Of a DNA stretch of 64,000 nucleotides, positions 34,522 to 46,500 are shown one piece after another. A program made the translations under genes and the position numbers. Every line of letters begins with the position of its first letter. The stretch's first letter is position 1. A model generated the notes under the pieces. The model ran no database searches. It had not been told where the DNA came from and worked only from the letters and a program-made list of their open reading frames with translations. Source of the stretch: Cloeon dipterum (Eukaryota > Arthropoda > Insecta > Ephemeroptera > Baetidae); assembly GCF_949628265.1 (NCBI RefSeq), contig NC_088790.1, positions 29,826,545 through 29,890,544 on the forward strand, read 5' to 3'.

Positions 34522-37500
34522 TCACTGCTCGGTGCTGAAGTACGAGTTCTGCATCAAGTACAGCTTGTCGATCGGGTTCACCGGCCCGAACGAGGTCATG
34601 CCCGGGATGTCCAGCGACGTCTGGTGCGTCACCGGCTCCAGGGTCTGCAAACTCAGACTGTCCGACGCCGTCTCGTCCAGTTGGTCGAAGTTTGTACTGC
34701 CGTCCAGCGAAATGTCCGAACTGGCGAAGCTCTCGCCCGAGTGCGTCGGATAATTGTCTGAAATCATGGAAGATAATTTGTTAAAAAATAGCAAAAATGT
34801 TTCCGCCCGGGATCGAACCGGGGACCTTCCGCGTGTTAGGCGGATGTGATAACCACTACACCACGGAAACGCTTGAAATTAACAAAGGAGTGAAAGTCAC
34901 TTTCAACGCGGGTTATTACAGGGGGTAGATTTAAATATAGAGGGGGGTTGGAATTAATGAAAGCTAATGAAAAGTACATCTATGTTTTTATTTTTCGTTT
35001 CTAGTTCTCACGAAAATTTCAAAAGCAGGGAAATTATTCCAATCTCAAGGAGAAATTTCTGAAAAATACTGCATAAACCCTAAGTGTTCGAAGCCACCAA
35101 CAGATGGCGCCACCGTAGACATTCGATTTTAAGGCACTTCCGCTGCGATTTAAGACTCAATCTAGCTACTGTGCATTCTTCAATTAATTTGCTATTTTTT
35201 GACGTGCTGAAAACCAAAATCCGCTCAGCCAATCGCCGTAGAATCGTGAAAAACTATTTTTTGAAATAAAAAAATATTTTCCAACGTTTCTACGGCGAAT
35301 TGCTGAACCGATTTTGGTTTTCAGCACGTCAAAAAAAGCAAATTAATTAAAAAAAAGCAAAATAGCTAGATTGAGTCTGAAATCGCAGCGAAAATGCCTT
35401 AAAACCGCTTAAAACAAAACTTTTAAGAAAGTCTGTGGTTGCGCCATCTGTTGGCGGCTTCAATAACTAAGGGTTTATGCAAAACTGGTTAATTTAAAAA
35501 AAAATAATGCCGTTCTCTCGTGTCCCTTAACTTTTAGAAATCTTCATAAAAATACAGAGAGAATTAGTTGTGAGATTCGCTTTACTGCAGTCTAGACACA
35601 AATTGAAATAAAAATTATAAGGACCGAAAAAAATCAAATTGAAGATTTTGAACAATTAAAAATCAATAGATTTACAGCGTTTGTTTAGTGGGAATACTAT
35701 TAGGATTTAATTTTTTAAACTGCTGTTCCTGTGGGACAAGGCTAGAAATATATCGTTCCCAAAATAATTAAATTGATTATTTACTGAAAGAATTTCTGTG
35801 CAAGCTTTAGAATTAGGGAATTGGCTCTTTTTACTATTTTTATTTTAAATATTGTCATTTTGGGGGAAAATCAAATTTTTTCTTGATTTGCTCACCATGT
35901 GAACAAGTTGAGCACTCGTTTTCAGCAGACAAAATTAAATGAGCCAAATATGCAAATCAATTGGAAAAAACCAAAGCATAAGCTGGTATAAATTATAATT
36001 TTTGAGGGAAAAATACTCACCGGTTTTTTAATCGGGTAAAATCTCTTTATCAATGTGTTCATCATAAGTTAAAATAAATTAATCATAACTCTCTCCCAAC
36101 TTATGGATTAAAAGTAAATCTACATGACCTATTTTTGGCCTGCATTAGGGCATTTAAATTTCTGTCCTGAAAACGAGTGCTGACTTGTCAAAATTGTGAC
36201 AAAACTTTTTTGAAAAATGAAAACTAGTCTCACCGCATCACAATATTTAAAAAAAGTAAAAAATAAATCATGAAAAGTACCGATTTAATGATTTTAAAGC
36301 TTCTAACAGTTTCTCTTTAATAAAATTCAGTTAAAAATATTTTGGGAATGACAATTTTATGGCTCAATATTTTCTAAAATGGATTATGTGTAAAGGCCCT
36401 AAGTGTTTGAACCAACGAATAGGTTGTTTTTTCGATTTTAAATAATTTCCGCTGTGATTTCAGACTCAATCCTGCTGATGCGTGCATTTCTGCTTCTAGA
36501 ATTACTTCTTCAGACGTGCTGAAAACCAAAATCAGTCCAGCCAATCGCCGTAGAAACGTCGGAAAAGATTAATTACTTCACAAAATTTCTTTTAAAGATT
36601 CTACGGCGATTGGCTTAACCATTTTTAGTTTTTAGCACGTCAAAAGAAAATAAATTAAGTGAAGAATTCACAATTAGCAGGATTGAGTCTGAAATCGCAG
36701 CGGAAGTGCCTAAAAATTAAATTAATTACAAAAGTATACGGTGGTGCCATCTGTTAGCGGCTTCGAACACTACTTGCGTACCCAACTGGTGAATTAATAA
36801 TAAGAATTTACAAATTTGATCATTACCATCTGGTGAGTAGGGCATATTGGGGTTGAGCGGCTGGCTGCCGGGGGTGTAGGCCTCGCTCGGGTCTCGCAGT
36901 CCCATCCCTAAATAATGTTCTGATTCATTTTATTATGCCAATCATACCGTAAAACAGGGGGACAAGAAAATCTACCTGAGTCCGAGTGCGAGTCTTCCTG
37001 CTTGATCCTGCTGTCGTCCTGGTCCTTGTCCTTGCTCTTCGGGTGTTTGTCCGACTCCTGTTTCGCCTTTCGCTGGATTTTCTTCATCTTGGCCCGCTGG
37101 TTTTGAAACCACACCTGCACAACTCGCACGCTGAGACCTGTATCTTTCGCTAACGCTTCTCGCACCTGAAAATTTAATTGGAGAAAGATTAGAAATTATT
37201 TTTTTAAAGGAAATTCCATAAAGTGCAGGAAAAATTTGATCAAGCGAACAAAGAGGAATATATACAGCTCTTTCAAGCAGTATTTTGCTGAGGTTTTTGC
37301 TTTTTATTTATACAAAAATTAAATTCATCTAGAGATTGAACTAAAACCTTTGTTTTAGAATCGATTTTAAAATTAGGTAAAAATTTAAAGGCTCCAGGAA
37401 ATCGTTAAAAATTTTTGGGAATATGGAAATTTTTTTAAATAATTAGTTTTCAGTTTACTTTGCTCGTTCACCATAATCCAAATTTACTCAGATTCTCATA

Positions 37501-40500
37501 ATGTCAAAATTTCATCAAAAATATTATAAAAACGAGCGCTTCAAGCTTGACGTTTGGTGCTGGGCGATTTTATGGCAAATAATGGGGCAACGCGGCGTCG
37601 GAAAAATAGCGAAAAGTGGCCCCGGGACCGATCTCAGGGTTGGGTACCCTGAAAAAGGTCGCCAGGGTAGGTTAGGTGGTAAGGCTCGGCGAGACCTATC
37701 TTTTAAGACCTTATGACTTGAAATTCATCAACCTGTCGAATTTTAACAAAAATTAAACCATTTTCGGCCTTGCGGAGTCGTAAGTTGGGAAACCCAAAAA
37801 AAAGAAATTTAATTTTTCTATGGGCGCGAGAAAGCTCAAAATTAGTCTACAGACATTCCAGACCATCGTCTACAAACTGAAGTACAGCACCTTTAATTAA
37901 ATATTTTCTATAGGTGAATTATTTTGAAATTCAGAGAAACGCTAAATTTCTAATTTTTTGAAAAAAATCCTATTTTGTTCCCCTGGAAAAAATTCGCCAT
38001 GAAATAAAACTTGGAATTTCATCTTGTTAAAAGAACAAAAGTTTTTACTTCTGAAAACTATTAATATTTTAATTTATACCCCATTTTAAATATAAAATCC
38101 TCCCCAATGCTCATGTGACGACCTTTTTTGCTCACCTTGCGACAGGGTTTAGGGCTGACTTCAAACGAGGCTTTGAACTGACGTCGTTGCGCTGAGGTGA
38201 GTATCGTCCTGGGCCTTTTGGGGCCCCTGCGTCCGTCCCTGGGTCTGCTGTTCTCGTCCAAGATTCCGTCTGCCGAGAACAAACACAGACATTATTATTA
38301 TTTGCAATGGCTGAGAGTAAATAAATATTAAAAGAGGGCTGATTTGGATTCAGCGCGCGCGCGGGTACCTCTGGGGCTGGCTTGCTGCATCATGTAGAGC
38401 TCTTTTTCGTAGTCGGCCCTGCAGAAGAGCTGTCCTGCCTTGATCACGAATTGATCGCCCTTTTGCAGCTGCTGGCAACAGACAGTGCATACAAAGCAGC
38501 GCAAATGGAATACGTGGCTCTGCGCCTTCATCACCAGCTCGTGCGGCAGCACCCTCTGCCCGCAACCAGAACATTTCACTCCGAATATCCTGAAAAGAGA
38601 ACACAACAAAGGGATCAAAACTCTGCGGAATACAAGGAGAGAGATTTTACTGCAAAATCGTGGAAAATGCTTGTTGGGAGTGCCTTTGGATTCAGTTGAA
38701 ACCAAAATTTATCTAATTAGCAGCGTAAATTTTTTAGAAAAGTGTTTTTCAAATGTCTCCTTACTTGAAATCCTATTTTATTTCACAACAAAGAGTTTTC
38801 TTAAAAGGTTAGACAGATCTCGACGAGAGGAATTAAAATCTGCCAAGAAAATGTGATCAAGCGCTGGAAATTTTGGAGAAAATCCGAAAAATTGGAATTT
38901 TTACTGTAAGATCCTTTTTTGCAAATTGTAGAAAAAATTTATTGCATCCAACAATTCAATTAATTTTAAATTGTCGGCCTGTTTCGAACCATCTATAAAG
39001 ACCAGGAATTAAAATTTCGTTTCGCTTTAAGAACGTATTTTAAATTTTGATAAATAAATTGTATCTTATAAACTCTAGGCGTATTACGCTTCGGATGTAT
39101 ATTTTGTCTAAATCATTATGCTATATTATAGTAATTTTTATGCTTCAATATTAAAAATAAATAAAATATATTGGGAAAATCAACGAAATAATTGTTTTTT
39201 AAACAGCTAAAATTAAAAAACCTTTTAAAAATAAATACCTAAGGAAGTAAAATATTAATAATATTGTAATTTTTTATAAATTTGTATCAACCCACTCTTT
39301 AAAAGGAAAAAATAATTTGTGTCATCAATATATGGCAATTAATACATTAAGTTAACACAAAAATTAAAAAAGGGTGACTGTCACCTTGGTAATTTTGCAC
39401 ATCTCAAGTTAATTAAATGCTAATTATGTTTTAAATGATTTACATATACCAAGAAATTTCTTATTTTTCTTGAAAGGAATTTATTTTTTTAATTTATGAA
39501 TATAGGGGTTGAACGCATAATTTAAGCTTCATTTTTGTCGTTCTGTCTAGTATCTCTTTTTGGGAGGAAAAAAAATACCGAGCAATTTAAAACAACTGGA
39601 TTTTTATCTTTATTGAGAATTATTTTTGCAGTCAAATTTCTCGTGAGCAGCAAAAATTCAACACTGTTTCTGCAATTCCAGCTGGAACAATTATTTTATT
39701 TCGCTTGCTTCAAAATTGCACTGGGAGAAATTTTTCAAAGTATGAAAATCCATTTGTTTTAGGAAAATACAAAAAATTGCAAGGAATGATACTGGAAAAG
39801 CCTGGAAAATTCTTGTTGCCAATGCATAAACTTGTCCCTTAGGATTCAGTTAAAGCCTAAATTGACCTAAGGAGCGCTGTAATTTTTTGAGAAAATTGGC
39901 TGGAAAGTTAGCGTGCTTTTCAAATGGTAATGGCTGTCTCCTTACTTGAAATCCGATTTAATTTCAAAACCAAGAGTTTCCCCAATAAGTGGCATACACA
40001 ATTGGACAGATCTCGACGAGAGGAATCGGAAAATGCCAAGAAAATATGTTCAAGCACTCGAAATTTTGGAGAAAATTGGCAAAATTTGAATTTTTACTGT
40101 AGGAATGTCATTTTTTTATTATTGCAAATTGTTGATCAAATTGTTTATCGGTCAATTGTTTAAGGCATCCCACAATTTAAATAGTTTTCAATTGTTGCCC
40201 AGTATCATTCCACTTTAAAGTTTGCAATTTAGCATGAGTTGCATGAAACTGCAATTTTAATTATTTATGTAAAGTCCATACTTTTCTTATCTGTGAATTT
40301 TTGAGTCGGATCTTTATTTTTACAATAGTATCAATTTTATCAGAAGTCAGGGAAATTTTATAAATAGACAATGTCTGTAAAGTCAATCTTCGAGCCATTT
40401 TTATACCATTTATCCTTATCTTTGAAAATTCAATAAGGCAGCCAAACAACCAGAGCCAATATTGACGCATCCAGATTTTTTTTTACCCTGCAATTGCTGG

Positions 40501-43500
40501 AAATGGATGGCTTTCGTTTCGTCTTCAACTTCCAACGCATTTGATTCGCTTCAACGACATTTTCCTCATCTTCCAAAAAAAAAGAATAAATCCTGTGTGC
40601 GTCCTTTTAATATCGCAGAGGCAGCCGTTTAATTGTTACTGTGAGAAAGTGTATATAAAGCCGTGAAGGAGGTGCGATATTAAAAATCTCAGAGAATAGC
40701 TTTACGTAGGCGAACATACGCGCCAAGAAGAGTTAACTCATGTAAAAATCCTTTGGAGCGAGCTCCACTACTTGCTGTGCGCACTCTGCTCTCCTTTCAT
40801 TTCCTCCTCGCGCTCACTCACTCGCTCGCGCGTTTTATATTAAAAAATGTTAAAATCTCGCTTCGACTGAGCCATTGAATTTGAAAATATAAAAAAATAA
40901 AGTCGACAAAAAGAGGCACAATAAAGCGTTTCCGTTTTGTACAACTCGTGATATTAAAAACGGGCCTTTGCTGGATTTTTATATTTATATTCATGGATTC
41001 ACACCTGGATTTATAGATTTTGCGAAAAATAAAATAAATAAAAAAGCAAAGATATTTCGCACTGACGCGACGTGCAGATACGGCGGGAAAATTACAAACG
41101 TAAAATGAAATTGGCTTGGAAATTAATTAATATTTTTGTTGTTATTTATTTACAAACAGCTAATTAGCCCGGTAATTGGCTAATCGACCGTTAGATGGCA
41201 CCTCAGGCTAATAGAAATGTAACAAAATACGCGGGAATGAAATTATTAGGTCGGCACGCCCCTTTTTCGACGCTTCTGATTGGCCGTTGGATTGTCTCCT
41301 GATTGGCCTCCATTATTTCGACGCCATATTGAATTCTGACAGGCGGAAACCAACTCTGATCGCAACCAGGGCCCGGGTGATATTTTTTCGATTTTTACGG
41401 ATAGCATTGGAATATTTTTTGTTACCATTTTTGAACACAAGAATATTCAAGCTAGAAAGCTATATGTTATTTATAAAACTAAAAGGTCAAGGATTTAATT
41501 TCAATTTAAACTCTTGAATTATTAAAATTAGAGCTTAATTGGAGAAGTAAATATAAATTTCCAGCAAAAAAATGTACGACAAATAATTATAATACTTTTA
41601 TTCTGTTTTGGCTTGTGAAAAAATAAAAAAACGTCTCTGACACAATTTATGATTGTCTAATTTTGGTGTTTTTCAGCTTGTAAAGCCTTAAATTCTTGCC
41701 AAAATCCAAATAATTTTTCAAATTTTAAAACCACTGAATATTTTTATTTCAAATAATGTTTTCTCAAGCAAAGTATTGATTTAAATAAAATAAATAACCA
41801 CTTTTCCACCCTTGATTGCAACTCATACCTGTCGTAATCATCCTTGCAGTAGAGTTTTGCGTTGCGCCAGTAGCACGAGTTGGTCAGCATGACTCCGCAG
41901 GCGGCGCACGCGACGCACTGCTCGTGCCACAGACTCTCGCCGACGCTGAGCAGGTAGCGATCGTTGATGCGCCGTCCGCAACCCTCGCACGGACGCTCAC
42001 CGTCCACGCTGCTCTGCCGCGTCTTCAGCGGCGGGCCGCCCAACGTCCCAGGACCACTGATCATTTCTGGAGAGAAATAAACATATTTTATTCGAGGAAA
42101 TTGCAAATGAATAAAAAAAATACAATAAAAGAGTGAATACAGGGCTGATTTTGTAAAAATTCCCCTTGTTTGCATATCCATTGGAGCGCATCCCAAGATA
42201 GGAAATCAAAATCCTTTTTTTTACACAGAATCGGAAATATTTTAATCAGGATGAACAGGATTTTCAATATACCAAAAAATTTTTTTAGAAATAAATCGAT
42301 TTTTTTTGTATTTTTGCACCTCCAAATCTCACGTTTTGAGCCTCAGAATTGCAAAAACTAACAATCGTTCGACTCGTCTCAATCTACCCTATGTAGTCAA
42401 AGGGCAATGAGGGTGACCAACCCTCATCCCTCTTCCACCCCATGTATTAAAGTAACGAGAAAAATCACGTCACTTAGCACTTTCAACAAATTTATTCACC
42501 GATCAAAACCATCTTAAATTAAAAAAATCTACCCCAAATCCCATTGGCTATTTAGGGGAGGTAGAGACGAGTCGAACGGTGTGTAGATTTTGCAATTCTC
42601 ACAATCAGAACCCGAGATTTAGCGATGTCAAATGTCGAAGAAAATTCGAAAGTTTTTGCAAATATTGTCACTGCCAAATCTCGAGTTCTAATTATCGGAA
42701 TTTCCAAAATTAACCACCGTTAGACTTGTCTCAACCTCCCCTAATTAGCTAAAGTTTTAAGGGTTGTTTAATCCCATCTCCTTTCAACCCTCTTACCATT
42801 TGAAAAGCATTTTTAAACAAATTGAAAGTGCTAGTTAGCTCAATTTTGGCTTCAACTGGATTCTAAAGGACAAGTTCATGCGTTTTCCCGGATTTTTGCA
42901 GTATCAATCCTCTTTAAATTTTCAAGCCTTGTGGTAAACTTGACTCCCAGCAAAACATTTTACATTTTAGGCTTAGGTGATGAGTCTGAAAACACCATTT
43001 GAGATCACAAAACCTTTAAAACCCGACACTTTTTTTAAAGCGCAGAACGGTGCTCTTAAAAAACCAAGGAATTTAATTAAAAAATTATTTTTCAAGCAGC
43101 TTGAAGTTTATTCAATATTGACGGCGTCTGTTCCACGCAAAAATGAGAGCAGCACACATTCAAAATCAAACGGCAACCTAGCATTTCGGCGGCACTTGCA
43201 TATTTGTCATAGCTCGTGTCCCCCGGGCGGACGCGGTGTTGGTATGCCGGTCGCAAGGGCGCGTATTTATACGCAACCAACCAACCGCATTCACACGAAT
43301 GTAGTCCGAGAGAGAGAGAGAGAGGCGAAGGAATTCGCTCCGCCGCGCCTAAAAAATTCCACATTATGCAACCGGCTGCGCATTGCCGACGCAAGAGTTG
43401 CATAACCGCGGAGAATTATGTGTGCCGTGCCGCCGCTCCCTGCCAGCCAAAGTCGATCGATAAACACATAGCAGCATCTATTTTGCTTTATGATCGTTGC

Positions 43501-46500
43501 ATTTTATAAATTTGAGTTGTAAAACGTGCTCATTTTTTGTTAAAATAATTTATAACTATTTTCAGTATGTTTATACACGAGTTTCTTATGAATTTATTTA
43601 TTCTAAATGGAGATTTCTATGGAATTTATTTTGTTTCATATTGTTTTTATTTTTAAAAACAATTCTTCAAGTTTAAACCTTGTGTTTTTCATCCTAAAAA
43701 TTATTTTTAAATATAAGAAACCTCTCATCTCACATGGGAAGCGCACTATTTGGCCAAAAACCAGATGGTGTAAATATGTAGTTGAAAAATTACAGTTTCC
43801 GTACCTTGAAGGCGACTGGACAGCGATTTATGCCATTCATGCGCTGTCGAAAAGTGATCTATTTCCACGTGGCGGAGGACCGTGGATGTTCTGATTGGCC
43901 GGCGGCGGTATTTCCTTGCAGTTGCCAATCAGAACGTCTGAAATCCTCCGCCGTTTGGAAATAGATCGCTTTTCAATTCAACAGCACAGAATAAAAAACA
44001 AAAATACGACGCAGAAAAAAATTTATGGATTAAATGTGCAATAAAAACTTGCTCTACCATTTCTAATTCGCAGAAATCCAATTGTAGCATTGGTAAGTTG
44101 GACAAAAATTGTAAAAAAACTTTCTTTAAGGATTTTAAATATTTTTGGCTGTTTTAAACCAATTCAGGATTAATTTTTATCCTTAAAAGAAGAAATAGGG
44201 CAAAAATTAATGCGTAGTTTGGCGTGGGTGGCTGTTTGCAACTGTTCTTTGGGTTGAATGGGCGCGGAATGTGATGGCCGGTGCGGACAATGTGGCGGCG
44301 GCTCGTGCGGTGCTCGTTACGCTGCACGGTATGCTCAAAGTTACGTGACTTTTGAACCCGCGCGCAGCCAACTGTTGCATTTGCTCGGCACTTAATTAAT
44401 TCAGTGCCGCCACCGCCGCCGGGACCAACAGCAGCAGCAGGGCCGTGTGCTCTGTATAATGTGTGTGCGCCGCGAAGAAACTACAAACTGACACGAAACG
44501 CCGCGTCAAACATTGTAGGGAAGATGTTTATTTATTTTTGAAAAAATTATTACGGCTGCAACAAAAACAGGAATGCAGAGTTTTAATTAAATTTAGAAAG
44601 ATCCTCATGGATACTTTATGGTTTTTGAGGGACAATTTCAATTTAAAATTTTCTAACAAGGGATTTTGAAGAAATTATAATTTTTTGAGTACAAAATACA
44701 GTGTTTCAGAAATTCCCCCACTGGAAAATGAATTTAAAACAGATTGTAATTAATTGGATCCACATTAAGAGTAAAACTAACAATCAGAATAGTTACAGTG
44801 GATAAAAAACTAACAGAAATTAGAATTTTGGACTCAAGAAAGTGATCTATTTAATTTATAAATTAACTTATAAAAGAATCAAATGAGGTATGGGCAAAAC
44901 AATTTTTTGTTTGACAGTTTCATAGATTTGGCCATCAAATGTGCATGAATTGTGAGCTTTTTAGCATCTGAAACAATTTAAAAATAAATTATTTGCTTTA
45001 AACCATTTAATTGCGTTAAGGTTAGACAAAAAAAATCGGTAAAATAGAGGAAAATAATTTAAATCAGCAGCACTGCGCAGATCCAAGATGGCGTCTGAAT
45101 GAAGGAAGCAAAAAACTCTTTTTGGATTCGCGTACGAGTGTCAAGAGTTTGTTTTTACGATCCAAAAGACACAATTAGTTAAGAGCAATGCAATTATGCG
45201 TCAGAACTTGGTTCTTTTCGCGCATTTTCACCTGACCGTTTTTCGCGCCATATTCCACAGGACGCCATATCTGCGCGTCGCACGAATCTGACCCCCGCTG
45301 ATTGAAAATTAATCACCCTTTCGAATTTCCCGCAGAGTACGCACCCTCAAAAGCAATTGTTTTCTAAATTTGAGGAATCCAGAATATTCCACTGCGTAAA
45401 TAACGTTTTTATCCTAGAATAAAACTAAAATAAATTCCACCAAGCTAAAATAGTTGAAGTAGTATGTTACTGACAAATGAGATTAAAATTCCTCAACAGC
45501 AAATATTCCAAACATTGTCATTGATGCTCCAAATACTTTTGGTCAATTCATTATTTCGTTTGCTTCTCTTTTCCGCGCGCTTGTTAATTTTTCAACCGAA
45601 AGTTGAGAGCTCTCGAGCGCCTGTTCACTGCACGGCGGTGCGGCAGCGCCGGCCGCGTTACGTAGGCACGCGTAAATTTTAGCTCTCACTTCATTAGACC
45701 TGGTTAAAAGTTTGTACCTGCACTTGACGTCAGCCGTGCAACAAACTCGAGTTTAAATAAAGTAGGCAGACAGCCAGGCTTGTTTCCTCGAGTGCCAAAC
45801 TGTTTGACTTGCAAACAAAGGCATTTGCTGCTGAGCAAACCAGATTTTTTCTTTTCGAAAAGGAATAATTGCGAATTTTGTATTTAGAAATTATGTTTTT
45901 CCATGGAGAGAAGGAGAATAATTTCAATTGTTTGATCGCTTTTTAACATTAGGGTCGTTAATTTCAGTAGCAATAATTAGCAAATTACATGCATTTTAAA
46001 TTTAGAATTAAATTTTCTCCATGAATTATTTTAAAAATTCGCCTCAATCAGTCTAATTATATTCACTTCTATTTCAAATCATTTTATATTAATAATATTA
46101 TCATAAGTTACACAGCCAGTAAGTAAATAAAAAAAATCAATTTAATTAAAACAAAATATTTAAAAAAATAGTATAAATAAAAAATTAAAAAAAATCAGTC
46201 ATTTAAATTATTTACAATCAAAAAACAATATGTATGAATTTCTTATTATTTTTGTGTCTTTCAATGTTTAAATTAGGTGTTTGTGAATCACATGAAAGTA
46301 AATTTAAGTACATTTTGGTTTTTAAAATAGTTATATTACAAAAAATGTTGTGTTTTATGCAATGCTGGTCAAAATAAATTTCCAGCAAGTGTCAAAATGG
46401 ACAGGGATGTGACTTCAAATTTCAATTTTTATCCTTTAAACAAATTTTATTTTGTTTTTATTTACTGGGTCCACTTACGTATCCTCTTTCCATGAAGTAA

